Shown: positions 10,035 through 22,158 of the stretch, one piece after another
Layout: the number at the start of each line of letters is the position of its first letter
Position numbering within the stretch: the stretch's first letter is position 1
Origin: Saksenaea vasiformis B4078
Lineage: Eukaryota > Mucoromycota > Mucoromycetes > Mucorales > Saksenaeaceae
DNA length: 64,000 bases
Direction: 5' to 3'
Assembly (NCBI GenBank): GCA_000697055.1
Contig: JNDT01001937.1
Span: forward strand, 434,001 to 498,000
Notes under the pieces: generated by a model
The model's database searches: none
Seen by the model: only the letters and a program-made list of their open reading frames with translations
Told to the model about the DNA's origin: nothing
Translations under genes and position numbers: made by a program

Positions 10035-12549
10035 ATGGCCCCTCGAAACAGCACAAAAAAGCAGGATCCCTCGTCTCCTTCCGAAGAGAAGCAGTTGAAA
10101 TCGCGATTTTTTGCAGAGGATGGTAAAAATTGGTACTCCTTATGAAGGAGAAACAAACTGACTCTCTCACAAGCATCCTATACGATTGATCATCTCGTCA
10201 ATGATACTGAGCGAAAATTGCACTGGCGCAGCGTACCTGTACCATCATCCATTCGAGTAGCTCCAGTCTTGGTAAGTTGCATCGATAACGTGAAACGCGC
10301 CTTATATATCTCTATGCAGCAAAGACTACGTGTTGTCAAGCAACCCGTTTTCGCAGTTGAAGAAGTACAAGAAGAGTCAGACCTTTTGAAGGAGACTTTA
10401 TTGGAAAGGTAACCTCATCAGCGTATCAAAAGGTTTTATCTTACCGTCATTTTTTTTTTACATGTCTTATAGTCAGAAGATTGAAACAGTGCGTAAAGAG
10501 AACTTTTTTAGCGAGGAGGTGACTGAGGAGGAACGAGACATTATTGCAAAACGTGTTGCTCTCCAGCAACGCCAGTTTGCAGAATTTGAACGTCGTGAAA
10601 CGTTGCGCAAGTCGGCAAAAATCAGGGCCATGTTTGAGTACGTCAGCGATGAAGAAATCAAAGAAATGCTTGTCGATTGTAATCATGATGAGGTGATAGT
10701 CTGATTTGAGCTTCCATTGGATAACATATAAGTGTTTATGGATTTAGGACGAAGTTATTTACCGCCTCACCAAACCAAGATACCTCGCTCAGATGCGCAA
10801 GATCATTGCCACAAAGTACACAACGGAAGACGATTACACTGGTACGAACACACTTGAACACGTAGTGTTGCAGCTAAATTCTTCTTAGTGCCAACCATGA
10901 GTGCTGATCAGAAGGCTGCTTATCAGCAGTTACTGAAAAAACGATCCGAGACGTTGAAAAAGACGACCAATGACCAAGCTAAAAAGTAAGATTTTAAACA
11001 GAGTCACCATGTTTATGCAACTATAAGGCAATACCGTATGGGTGGCAGGTTGGGTCTGGATGAGGCACTGCAGCAAGTACAAAAGCACCAAATTGATCCT
11101 GAGAAGGCATTCGAAGGATGGTCACAAGCGCGTATCCGCGCATACCAGATGATTGATCAAAACCCAAACAGCTATTATTATCGATTTAATGCTCCTGGTG
11201 AGGTCCAACGAAAAGGGCAGTGGACAGAGGTAATGTGTTTGTAGCACGAACGATGAAAACTGAAAAGCTGCATGGGCAGGAAGAGAAGAAGATATTTTAT
11301 GAGCGCTTGCGTGAGGTAGGCGCTAATGGCCAATGGGGAATATTTTCGATGAAAGTTCCCGGACGTGTCGGTTATCAGGTAATAGAAGGAAAAAGTCGTA
11401 GCCGTATATCAGTAATGCAAATTTTTTAACCCAAGATCCTCTTCCATCCAGTGCTCCAATTTTTATCGGTTGCTCGTTGAAACGAAGCAAATTCACGATC
11501 CAAATTATGTACTCGATGAACGAGGGAAGGCTCATTACTTATTTGATAAGAAAAACGCAAATGGACAAATTCAAAAAGCCTTCCGCACACACAGCAAACA
11601 CAACGCAGGACTCAATTTGTCAGATGACGCTGAATCCAGTATCTCGAAAAGCATTCGTACCCGGGGAAAGTCGAAGGCAGATACGGGCTCCTCGGCTGCT
11701 GCCAGCAATGGTGGAGCCGGGAGCGGAAGTACTAGTGCAACTGCTAGCGCAGTCGATGGTGCGGGTGTCGCAGAAGAACCAAAACGAAGGCGCACAACGC
11801 GTTCTGCAGCAGGACGTCGCCGTCGCCGGTGGGGTTCGGCAACAGATTCGGATAGTGGCGAAGACTCTGATGGACTTGCAGGATATGATGACGACCGTTC
11901 AGGGAGTTTCACAATGCGCACAAACTCCTTTTGCGAAGACGGTGGCGACACGGAGTCTGCAGAGACAGCGGGCCAGAGACGGAGTAAGAGACGTAGACGA
12001 CCAACGGCAGCGGCTGTGGCGGCAGGATTGGCTGATACTTCCACAGCCACCTGTTCATGGAAGACTGAATCGCCTGAGCGTGAAGAAGACGAGAAGAGTA
12101 GCAGCGGTCAAGATGAAGAAGATATGCCAAATACAACTAATCCGTTGCCGGGATTTATCGACCCAATCACTTTGGAAGAGGTGGTCAAGCCTGCCATTTC
12201 CAAATATGGCCATGTGATGGGGTATGAGCTTTTGTTAGAAATGACCAGCTCACCGAGTATCAACGCCTATTTAGATACGACAGCTGGGTTCGTTGCTTAA
12301 CAAGTTGGGAGGGAAAACGCAATATCTGTCCCTTGACGAAAAAACCATTGACAAAGCGTGACCTAGGTAACGGCAAGATTTATTACCAACCTAATCTTTA
12401 CTTATCTTCACTGTCTGCGTTTTAGTCATTCTGGATTTTGAAAACATTGAAGAGTACAGGTAACATAATTTAGTGCGTCGATTATTTTGTTATTAACGCA
12501 ACAACTTTTTTTTCTTGGAACACATAGACCCAAAATTGTAAACCTGTGA
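10035..12549 (+). CDS. Myb/SANT-domain protein with CUE-like and U-box-like regions
   Basis: Twelve exons: 10035-10122, 10174-10271, 10320-10408, 10473-10692, 10748-10841, 10889-10985, 11028-11229, 11280-11378, 11452-12221, 12275-12366, 12426-12459, 12528-12549. All phases close to 634 aa. In order it shows a charged N-terminus; a coiled region; a UBA/CUE-like helical stretch near residues 147-185 (EYVSDEEIKEML...DEVIYRL); a SANT/Myb repeat near 291-340 (GQWTEEEKKIFYERLREVG...WGIFSMKVPGR...CSNFYRLL); a long Ser/Gly/Arg-rich acidic linker; and a C-terminal module near 560-634 with FIDPITLEEVVKP, YGHVMGYDSW, ICPLTKKPLTKRDL and ENIEEY. That C-terminal spacing resembles a U-box. A nuclear, DNA- or chromatin-associated ubiquitin-ligase role is inference. 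The SANT repeat is the firmest call. Confidence 0.85.
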
Positions 12550-14382
12550 AACGGGATTGGAGCGGATGCGATTTTCCAAACGCATGTTTCCGCATTCTTC
12601 AATTTCCCGTCATGTCGATGGGCCCTTAAGCCGAACTAATAAAAAGAAGAGTTGAATTCTTGCGCAGGTTAACTAATATATGTCCTGAATCAGAGATGCT
12701 TGGTCTATCTTGCATTGAATGTCTGTGGGTTAAATAGTTGCAGCAACCCGTATTTTTCTTTTCTTTCTTCACAGCAGCCGTTCCGGTTAGCGACGTTTTT
12801 TTCCTTAGCGATAGCTCGAGTGCCTGCATCCCTTGACTTGATTGTTTAATGCTTCATGACGGATTTCTTCACCATTTTCAAGACCTTGATAATGTCAGGC
12901 CATTGAACCCTTTCTGGGACGTATTTTGTTGGATATACCTGATGCATGTAGTTAGATTTAGTGAATCCTCACGCTTGCTTTTTTGTCAATAAATATTTGC
13001 TTGTTTCGGTGAGTTTGATATTATCGGACGATGAAACCGATGGAGGCAGCTTCGTACCTTGTTCATCCATATCTGCCCTGATCAAAACTTGGATATGTCT
13101 GGTGTGCACATATTCTGCAATTGACATAAGGAAGACCACTTTTTGCCCAGCTTCTCCACCTGTGCGTTGACTATTAGGGTTGATACCGTTTTAGCAATTG
13201 CCAAACCTGGAAGCCGGATAGCAATTGGATAATTGTAGCCCACCTAAAGAATGTTATTTCAAACCTCGGAGACTCTTTTTGCTGAAGGATATCTCTGGCT
13301 ACAAGCTTTTCTCTTTTCGTATTTCTACTGCAGATAGACAAGCAAAACTATTTCATGTGATTAAACTCATGGAATGGGGAGAAGATACACGCATGCATGG
13401 CCACATCTTACAATGGGTTCTTCCTATCTGCTGCAGTGCGGATTGGAGGATCATCCGTCAGGATGCGGTGATTTTTGAATTATTCAAATTTGTCTACATC
13501 TGTTTATGGCTTATTACCGTGCTGTTTGCAGCTTGCGACTTGACGTCGCTTTCAACTTTTCCATTTTTCAGTCAATAGAACTGAAAACTATCTCGCTCTT
13601 ATACTTATACGCCCATAAACGTAAGACAACTGCTAAGGTTACTATATTTTTCGCTCTTGTTTCTGATACAGCAACTACAGCGGTTGCTCTATTCTTCGAC
13701 CACATCGCTCTTTTGATATCAGTATGGAAAGGAGGTCGTTGATAAGCACGCAGCTGCTTACGTAGTTCATGGCCGTTTTGATCCGCATAACCCATTTCCA
13801 TGTCTTTGATACTTCCAGAATCAGTTCTTCTTTTTCGAAACTGTTTGCCAAGGGATATCCAGCTTTGCGAGCAATCAACTATTTGTCATAGATAGAAGAA
13901 AGTTGTTCCTTTTCATTGTCGCTATATCTCTTGTAGAATCTGCACTCCTTGTCTCCGAAAAGAATTCCATGGTTACTCAGGTGGTTTTGAATTCATTTGT
14001 TTCCATATTAATCGTTTTTGCGTTCAAAACTTGTGTGAGAGAAAAGGTGCCAACTGAGAAAAGCATTTGTGAAACTCTGTTTTTCAAATCGCGCAGATCA
14101 CTGTACACAAACTGTGAGAAAAAAATAAAAACCATACCGTTTTTTTCCGATTTCGTGACCTGCATAACCTGTGTTACAAACGTGTGGTCGTGTCAAGATT
14201 GAAGTTTTTATTGTGAATAAAGTAGAAACATATTAAAGCAGTGCATGCTTACAAAGCATAGCGTTTGGTAATGAATGATTTTGAGATGGATAGCTAAGGA
14301 TAATGACGGAGGAAGAGTTTCGTGGGGAATCATTTAAAAATATAGTTGCGTGCGAAAGGTAAAACTGGGGTGGCGCCATTCT
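12550..14382. other. Gene-poor stretch with decayed coding relics
   Basis: No intact gene is supported. Several short frames occur on both strands. The most protein-like is a minus-strand frame at about 13568-13870 (listed separately). A plus frame at 13225-13578 (117 codons) has no recognisable domain. The region reads like old repetitive or transposon-derived sequence. Confidence 0.4.
13568..13868 (-). pseudogene. Coding relic, unknown fungal family
   Basis: A minus-strand frame of about 100 codons without an obvious start reads through segments such as KQFRKRRTDSGSIKDMEMGY, HELRKQLRAYQRPPFHTDIK and RAMWSKNRATAVVA before a stop at 13568. Residue composition and strand bias look coding. It lacks an N-terminus, and stops occur in all frames on both sides. 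The FHTDIKRAMW segment is reminiscent of multicopy uncharacterised proteins of Mucorales genomes, but that is from memory and weak. Confidence 0.35.
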
Positions 14383-14659
14383 TTAGACGCCTCCACCGCT
14401 TCGGCTAAATAGGAAGAAAAGTGGGATGAATAAAAACAGTTTGCCCCACGAGTACCCCGCACCGTCGGGAAGGTGATACATACCTTACGTCTCGTAGACC
14501 TATACCGTTGTTACGTCTTCTCCAGTCTTGTCGAACTTTCTCTAACGCTTCTGAGTCATGAACTGGTTCACCAGATGGTACAAATCTCAGGGGTTGAGCT
14601 GTCACAGTCCTGGCTCTCGTAGATGCGTAAGCTGTTGCTGCCAAGATTGTAAGAGGCAC
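14383..14659 (-). CDS. Small conserved-looking protein (65 aa)
   Basis: Two exons in minus order: 14659-14484 and 14404-14383, joined by a 79-bp intron (GTATGT...TTTAG). They give 65 residues ending GLRDVSRSGGGV. The N-terminus MPLTILAATAYASTRARTVT is hydrophobic with spaced arginines and could be a mitochondrial presequence or a short membrane-insertion segment. The central part (SEALEKVRQDWRRRNNGIGL) is amphipathic helix. Clean splice sites and a composed ending suggest a real small gene that ORF-length filters would miss. No function assigned. Confidence 0.7.
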
Positions 14660-14928
14660 AGTCCTAGATTTTTCGGCAAGTTTAAAACATGGATATCATC
14701 TCATTTGATGTAAATTACCAGTACAGCGTGTTTCTGGCGGTAAGACTTTTTGGCATGATGACGTTTGAAAAGAGTAGGAAAAAAGAAAGTAGAAGAAAAG
14801 GGGGATGTCTGAGAACTTCGCACCATTTTTGTAGACGTTTGCAAATTCAAAGTCCTCTTTCTCTGCGGCATGATCCGTGCCCCACCACCTTTCCGTACGC
14901 TAGCCCGCTTTCTTCCGCTTCATTTGAC
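14660..14928. promoter_or_regulatory. Putative bidirectional promoter
   Basis: A 269-bp gap separates the start codons of two divergently transcribed genes (14383-14659 minus and 14929-16573 plus). It includes a pyrimidine-rich stretch just before the plus-strand ATG. Shared regulation is inferred from geometry alone. Confidence 0.35.
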
Positions 14929-16573
14929 ATGTCTCAGCAATCAAAAGAATGGATCAAACAACGAATGACCGCATTAAAAAAGCAAGCAGGTGGTTTTGCT
15001 TTTAATCAAGACTTGTTTATATCCATTCTTCTCTGCTTGGCATCTGGACGGGATAAACATCTCATTCTCACTGCTCCCTCTCAAAGTATTCCCGAGGTTG
15101 CCCACATGGCTTCTCAGGTACATAGATTTACCATGACGACACGGATCGCTCTTATTCTCATTTGATCTTTCAGATCTGTCGCTGTCTGTTTGGTTTTACC
15201 ACTGCGCATTTGACATGCCATGGTAATCAAACACCATCTGAATTAGTACAAGGCTTATTTGCTCCATCTCGCGATGAGTTTGATTCCGACTACCGACCGC
15301 ATCAACAGTCGTCAAAAACAACAGCAGAAAATTTACGTCCACAGGATGGAACAGTTTATCGATCAAGTCGTTCGACGCATAGAATGGATTCTCATCTCTC
15401 TGTATCCTCCTCACACGTCAGTCAGCAGACAAATCGAAAGGTACCAAATGACTGACACAGCAGGAACTCTTTTGTGGTAACCACTTTTCCAAAAGTTCAC
15501 TTCTGTGTCATTCGAAGAGGAAACGGAAGATACACCAAATCATCCACATGTATCACCTGTTAGTCCTGTCGATTTTACATTTTCGCTCAAAAGGAGAGAA
15601 CGATCATTTATAGTACCACGTAATACCACAAGTTCCACCATTTCAAAGGATGCTGCTGATGCACAAATAAAACGAGATCGATCACGATGGTCAGATCACG
15701 ATGAACATCTCAAACGTTCTTCCGGAACAAACCGGTTAGCTCAATCGCTGATTGTTCAACACTTAGATGAAGCAAGCGAATCCATTCAAGCTGCACTGCT
15801 CGAAGTCGGTTCCAAAATGAGAATAAACTTTACATTAACCTTGCTAGTAGTTGATTATTACGAAAGAGTTGAGGATTTCAAATGTCCGGTACAACATTCC
15901 CAAGCCTTATTTCCTGATTATCGTTGTTCTCCCCCAAGACTACAACCGGCGTAGCATCGCCACGCCACTGGTAGTAAACACAAGTTTCTCGTGGGAAACC
16001 CACCTGAGCTCACATGATGACGACTATTATTAGTTGGATCGGTTCTTTGTAAGTTACAATTTTGACGAGGGTTTGGTGCCCCATTCGACGATGCGCCATG
16101 CTGGGCATCGAGCAGCATGTATGAAAACTGAGGTACTCGAAACTTTTCTTTTCTAAACGGACGCAGGATAACTGACTAGACACTATAGGAGATCAAGTCA
16201 CTCGCAGAGCAGGCCTCGCGTGTTCACATCAACATTGACATTTCACGATTTATCCGGGATATCGTAGTCGGTTTGCGCACACATCCTCTGGTCCGTGGTG
16301 GTTTGACAGCAAGAGCATCACAAGATCTCGTCAGCGTAACAAAGTGAGTGCTTATTATTTGCTAAAAACGTGTGAGTCTAAATGTTAGTACACAGGGCAC
16401 TTGCCGCGATCTTCCAGCGGGACTATTTGACACCCGACTTGGTCTCCATTGCTGCTGAAAAAGTATTTGGTCATCGTCTTCACGTGCAGATACCGGAAGA
16501 ACCACAGGAAGAAAGACGCACAGTAACAGACATTGTTGCTGAAATTCTGCGAGTTGTATATGTCCCTGCATAG
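14929..16573 (+). CDS. Magnesium-chelatase-like AAA protein, P-loop not evident
   Basis: Seven exons: 14929-15117, 15174-15440, 15496-15804, 15851-15970, 16034-16132, 16189-16343, 16396-16573; 438 aa. The arrangement matches fungal Mg-chelatase/YifB-like AAA proteins. The N-terminal helical region FNQDLFISILLCLASGRDKH is followed by LILTAPSQSIPEVAHMASQI, where an active ATPase would carry GxxGxGK[ST]. Next come a long Ser-rich insert, the sensor-type segment HLDEASESIQAALLE, ELRISNVRYNIPKPYFLIIV, LLDRFFVSYNFDEG, and the C-terminal helical lid (RFIRDIVVGLRTHPLVRGGL...DLVSIAAEKVFGHRL). No Walker A or clear Walker B is visible, so it is probably a non-hydrolysing relative. The donor after exon 3 (GTCGGT) is unusual. 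Function in fungi without chlorophyll synthesis is unknown. Confidence 0.8.
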
Positions 16574-19162
16574 ATACCTATCTAAATAACCCACTTGATA
16601 CTACTAGTCCATTCTCGCTTTTCAACACCTGGACCCTGCATCGTGTGTAACATAAACATAAATGCTCGCCAGTTTTTTTTATTGTCGTTTGCACTGAGCT
16701 CGAATTTTTCAACTATTACCCATGCAGACATTTCATAACGTCAATGAGGAAGCTACCTTTAAAGGATGGCATCATTGAATCAATGGGCCGGGGAGCCATG
16801 TATGAAAAGCGAGCTGTAGTTGTACTTTACTTTCTTTGCTACATAAAAATTTCATGATATTAGTTATGAGGAGTTGATATTGACAAAAATTCAAAGTTGA
16901 AACGAGCGGTAACTCCCGGGTACGAAGCAGTAGGACAGAAGCGCCGTCAATGCTCATAAAGGCGTAGTGATTCCAAAACAGGCCTTTCAACGGTAGAATC
17001 AGTAATCAAAGAGTGTAGATGTTTAGTAACACCAGTGCCTCACCGTATCACTGAGATCAATACAAGGTGGAATGGTATCACGCGATAATACTTGTTTGCA
17101 AGTATACTTGGCAGCACGCTTTCAAACAAGAATTTGTTTACTAATCATTCATAAACATACAGAATAAAATGATTGAGGATCTTTGCATTGACTATCAATT
17201 CAAATGAGAACAACTGCCTTCTGTACTATCCTCTTTGGGTCAAATACCTTTTGTATCATATGATTGCTATATGGAAGTTCTGCACCATATTATGCCAAGA
17301 CTTTAAGTTAGCTTTAGCTTAAAGTTGTCTTACCCCTTTTCATAAGGTCGACACGGACCAATCTGGATTATCTGGCTTGCACCGGCATTAAGGACCGTGA
17401 CTATGGATAATTTCTCGGAAAAGAAAATTGGTCGGTGTTCATAACTGACCGAAAGCTGCTTCCTGCATGTGAAAACACCACGTCTTGTTCTGTGTCACCA
17501 ACCGAGATAATGTAGCGCATCTCGATTATGTATAATCTTGTGCAACTCGTTTCCTGTAGCATGCATTTTGTACAGAAAGTGGCTTCGTCCCCTGTGAATT
17601 CTTTCACGTACATGACAGTTTGTTTAGATGCGATGACTAATGAAAGGCAACCGTATTATTGACAAGAGCCAAGGAAGAAAATGAAGGGTCTAGGCTGGAG
17701 TATAGAAAAAGACAAAGAGTCAGAAGGTTCGGTAAGATCTGGGATATCGATCATGCTGTCCCGCGGTCCACCATGGAGAATCACTCTGAATGCTCGCGCC
17801 CCATACGGCTTGGAGGATAAGTCGAGGGCAGTCCGAATTGCGACAGGTAGAGGAAGGGAAAGCCGAGCTATGATAAGAGAAAGGAAGCGGAGTGAAGATC
17901 TTCAAGTCGTAAGGAGAAACGACTGCCAGATCGTACCACCTTCGGTGCTACAGGGGCGTCAGCTAAGAGGGTGCCATGTAGCAAAGAATGCGTAATCATG
18001 CAAAGCGTATATCTCTGGCACAGTTAAGGAGCATAGCGGGAGACTACATCTGAGAATTGCTCACAGGCTTGTGGACCTGGGAAGGCCAAGAAAGGTTCTA
18101 AAAGGCTACGTTGCTAGCCACCTCCTACAATGAGGTCCAAAATTAGGTATGACCTTGTCACAGGCCTAAAATTCTATTTCTGCTAGTTTTCTGCCGATAC
18201 GAAGGCAAGCAATAGTCGCAACAGCTGCAGTGGCTACACATATATTTGACTTGTGTATTGGAAGCAACATGATAGTGACATTGAGCAAGATATTATCAGT
18301 TGCTAAAAAGTACTAAAGGTACTAAAGGAGCTAAAAGGTACTAGCAGGAGATAAATCTTTATGTCCAATTATCATATTTTAGCTCATTGGTGATGCTTGA
18401 TAACTGCTTCAGGGATAACGTAGCAATTTATTTACTTCTCTGTCTACAAGGTATCAGGATTTCCAAACAATAGCATTTGTGGCGTCCCAACCGGCGTTAC
18501 CACACAATTAATATTAGACGAACTACTGTCCAGCATATTTTCCTGTGATTCAATCCTCCTTCTATTTCCAGCTTTAGACATGTTATGCAGCAGAGGTCAC
18601 TTTTATCAGCTCTGCGTGTGCATCAACAACTTTGTGTGATGTGAATCTAATCATCATTCAGTCATAAGAACATACAGAGTGAAGATCATTTAGATCATAT
18701 ATTTCTATACTGCAATAACAACTATCAAACAGATACGTAGGTTATAGATGGCGATTGAAAGGTGTTTGTCGCCGTACGCAAGGCTATTTGGACTAAGAAA
18801 CCTGAAATTTACCCATACTCGGCGTTGTTCGTGACTTGAAATCAGAGAACAAAGGAAGTGGACAAAAAAAACCTTAAATGCAGGCTCCCCATCTACGAGT
18901 CGGTTCTTTTTCTAGCACCTGTTATTGATACTGAACATCTTTGGTAAATGCCCTCGTAGAATCATTATACATGCTCATAACGGAGGATGGATAGACCAAA
19001 CCTGACAAATACAGCTACGGCCAGTTTTCAGCGCGGCAGAGAGGCTCCGATGCAATAGCACGTAAGTCTGACGGTGTATGCTAGCCTCATTTATAAACTC
19101 TCAAGGGGAATTTAAGGAGACATCGACAAGACCCTCTGGCTCCGCTGAGGTTAGCCCATCGA
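16574..19162. other. Gene-poor region
   Basis: No supported gene in about 2.6 kb. A 104-codon plus frame at 17681-17995 is rich in Arg/Glu/Gly with no domain, and its purine-rich composition could explain the open frame. A short imperfect tandem of GGTACTAAAGGAGCTAAAA type occurs near 18305-18345. The stretch leads into the Fanzor-like relic and is probably repeat-derived. Confidence 0.4.
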
Positions 19163-20890
19163 GTGGCCGAAAACGCAGACCAGAGATCATGCGATTGTGG
19201 GGTAGTTGATAAGAACGGAAATCTCATTCCCCATATCATGAGACATACATACAACAGTTGCTTAAAAAATCCAAAAAGGAAAAAGCCGAATCTGTCTCCG
19301 GAAGGTGGTGAGCCAGGAGACAATGATGACGATAACGATGAAGTGAGAAGGACCGATTTTGTAATCAAGATCGGTTTTGAAACTATATGTCGCTTTGAAC
19401 AATGAATGCTGTTGTTCAAGACGCCGTTGAGCGTACAACGCGAGCAGGATTTGAAGCAATTAACCTGTCGCATCTTCATGTAATACGACTTCGACAAGTT
19501 ACGGGCGTTGTTCCTCGGTTTAATCGAAACTTTTTCCGTGCCTGCTGTAACGCAGTAACGTTACTTCGGCCGACAGTCCATCAACCTGGGCCAATTGCTG
19601 ATCCATAACTACGGCAAACATTTGATATATACCGTTCTTAGGGACCTGCAGAGCTTCCATGAACTCGCAGAGCTGGTTTAAACCAGGTGTTCGAGTACGC
19701 GGCAAGACGTGAAGTGACCAATTCCTTGTTGCACATATCCGTCCATTTTAGCAAGCGGATTAAGCGTTGGTTCTTCGCTCGCCTTGGAAGTGTCATAACG
19801 CGAGATACTGTCAAAGAATCCCATCTGTGGTGATACATCGATATCGACACCAGAGCTCTTCGTGAGTTACTAGAGACAATCCGGCTGCGCACCGACTGAT
19901 TGACTCGAGACGTGGCTTTCACGTTGACAGGATCAGGTGGTGGACAGAAGCGTTCGATTTCTCCAGACTCCGAGGCGTCCAGGAGCCTGGCTCTGAAGAC
20001 GAATATCAAGCTAGACATCAAAAGTGATTCAAGTGCCATATCAGCACAGACGGAATTGGCACAAGCGTATTGTATACAAGACCCAAGTGACCAAAACGTG
20101 AACCATTGAACCCAACCAACGTACCTATTGGCCCTGACACGCGAGTGATTGGAGGCAGACCCAGGTGTGACCGACTTGGTAATTTCAAGTAATACTTGCG
20201 CTCGTCGAGAGGCCGTTCCCAGACAAGACCTGCATATATCGGCGAAGAAATGGTATGAACTCGCTTTCCACAACAAATCTCCCTCGCGGCGACGCACGCA
20301 TCATATCCACAATCCCGACATACAGGAGATCTAATCAGGGATTACCACATCAAAGACGGTGAACCAGCAAGTGTTTGTGGAGAGCCTGCGCTGCATCTTT
20401 CCACACCTCGAGCCTCTTTTCCAATTTTATACCCGAGAACGAACGTTGCGCTGGACCACCTACCGTTGGTCACAACGGCTACTTCATGAACTATGTCTGC
20501 GCGTGAGGGGCGATACGAACAGGAGAGAAGACGTCGTTGTGGCATATGGAAGTGCGAAATTCAGTCATACGCAGGTGGGACATCGACCAGCTCCTGTCAC
20601 GACTTTTCGCCGCAAACTCTCGCAATACGTCACGATGATCTTCGTCAATGAATTCAGGGCCAGCCAAAAGTGCTCTAACCTTTGCAGGCGTGGTCAGCAT
20701 ACACAACAGATTCAGCAAAGTATGTCCTCTGTACATGCGGAAACAGATTTTTTGACCGGCCGGGACCCAGCCCTCCACGCTGTGAAACATTACCGAACAT
20801 GTCGCACAATTTGGAATAAGGGACGTGAACGCCGAAAGGAACATCCTCCATATCTTCTGGGACTTGCGCGAGAACGACGGTGCTAGGCCA
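19160..20890 (+). pseudogene. Fanzor (eukaryotic TnpB-like) nuclease, decayed copy
   Basis: Successive plus-strand frames at 19163-19405, 19402-19608, about 19630-20340 and 20359-20886 read as one broken protein with several stops and shifts. The N-terminal part has a CDCGVVDKNGN...HTYNSC cluster, an acidic linker and IGFETICRFEQ, then ERTTRAGFEAINLSHLHVIR. RuvC-I is recognisable near 20148 as EADPGVTDLVI, with HISAKKWYELAFHNK about 50 residues later. The 20359 frame carries VVVAYGSAKF at the RuvC-II position, FVNEFRASQKCS about 35 residues on, and a damaged zinc ribbon ending HYRTCRTIWNKG, where active relatives have WNRDVNAA. No Glu sits in the GSAKF segment while one sits in VNEF, which fits the rearranged active site described for Fanzors. 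Clearly inactive now. Confidence 0.7.
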
Positions 20891-22158
20891 TTTGAATTCG
20901 AAAAGCAAGCATAGAAAGCCATTGGAGTGTGTGTACTCGGAGAAAGCCCGACACATACTTACACCTTCAGGTATATACTCTCATGGTAATTCCTTTGGAT
21001 TGCCTTTTGGTCCTACGTGGCGGTTGAGTAGCTTTTAACCGCTGCAATGGACTGTAAGGCAAGCAATGGAGCAAAATCCAGAATAAGTCACTAACGCTAG
21101 TCTTCTTTTTCAGATGTAAGTAACCAACAGCAACTTGACTATAGTGCGCGCTGCTGTAGTATTGGAAACAACTTCAGCAACTGTTTCAGTCGCAGACAGC
21201 TTCTAATTTTTACGGAAGTTTGGCCTCTCAAAAGCGTGACAGAAATATCTATTCTTGAAGGAACAACTGCACTCGCGTTAGATTAAACGCAGTGTCGTCC
21301 TGTGTAATTATGTTTGCGATTAAAGTTAAGAATATCGGTCCGCATGGCAAATATTTCGACGGCTCAAATGCATCTTGCGATGCCGATCGGTGTCATGCCA
21401 AATGTAAACATAATGCGAGGTATTCAACCTTGCCTCATAGGATTGTGATCGAGTCTGCCTCGGCTAAATGTTATGTTGTGCTGTTCAATTGGCAAAAGGC
21501 TGAAGTCAGTTGCCAACATCTACATTTTGTTTAACTAAATAAGCCCTCAACACGGGTATGCCAAATCGTCCTGCGTGCTTTTCTGTTTTTTAACGTGTCT
21601 CAGACTCATTTGAAGCCTTTCCTTAATTGTCGAGATTCATCATTCGCATACGTCATTTGATAACGTGGTTTTTTTTAAAGAACATCAGCAAATTCCGGAT
21701 ATGTGTCTAACAGAAGTAGACGTAATCAGCGAGACTAGAGTCGCCGGGAAAAGAATATCTTCCTTTCTAAGCGACCACGTCCGACAGGATTATCGACTCA
21801 AGGTAGATAACATATGCTAATACAGTTCGTTTAATTTTGTGCGATTTAGCTTTTCCTATCGTGTCATATTTGCACCAGAATGGTAGATCCAGACCGCAAG
21901 CAAATAGACCCCGACCTGCAAAAAGTTAGATCGGGTTCCACAAAAAATTCGCGAATGCATATAGCATTAGGGAAAAGCATGTGGCTTTTTAACACATTGA
22001 TCGTTGTTAACAAAATAATATCTTTTAATGCAAACAAGTTAGGTTGCATCTTAATAAAGGAAAGAAATAAAAAACTATCTTCTCGAATGTTGGCATCTGC
22101 GTGGTAAATGTACAAAGGTGGAAGGGAGTGAAGGAAGGGAGGTGCTTTGTATCGTTCA
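20891..22158. other. Gene-poor region
   Basis: Short frames such as 21292-21534 plus (80 codons) have no recognisable domain. Around 21880-21945 two near-copies of a GATCC/GGGTTCC-type segment (RSGS-like on the minus strand) suggest a small local duplication. No supported gene. Confidence 0.35.

Noticed and set aside
11571..12050. Minus-strand 159-codon frame
   Set aside because: Antisense shadow of the large exon of the SANT/U-box-like gene, whose frame has the splice support and motifs.
17681..17995. Arg/Glu-rich 104-codon plus frame
   Set aside because: Open reading explained by purine-rich sequence; no start context, homology or splice signals.
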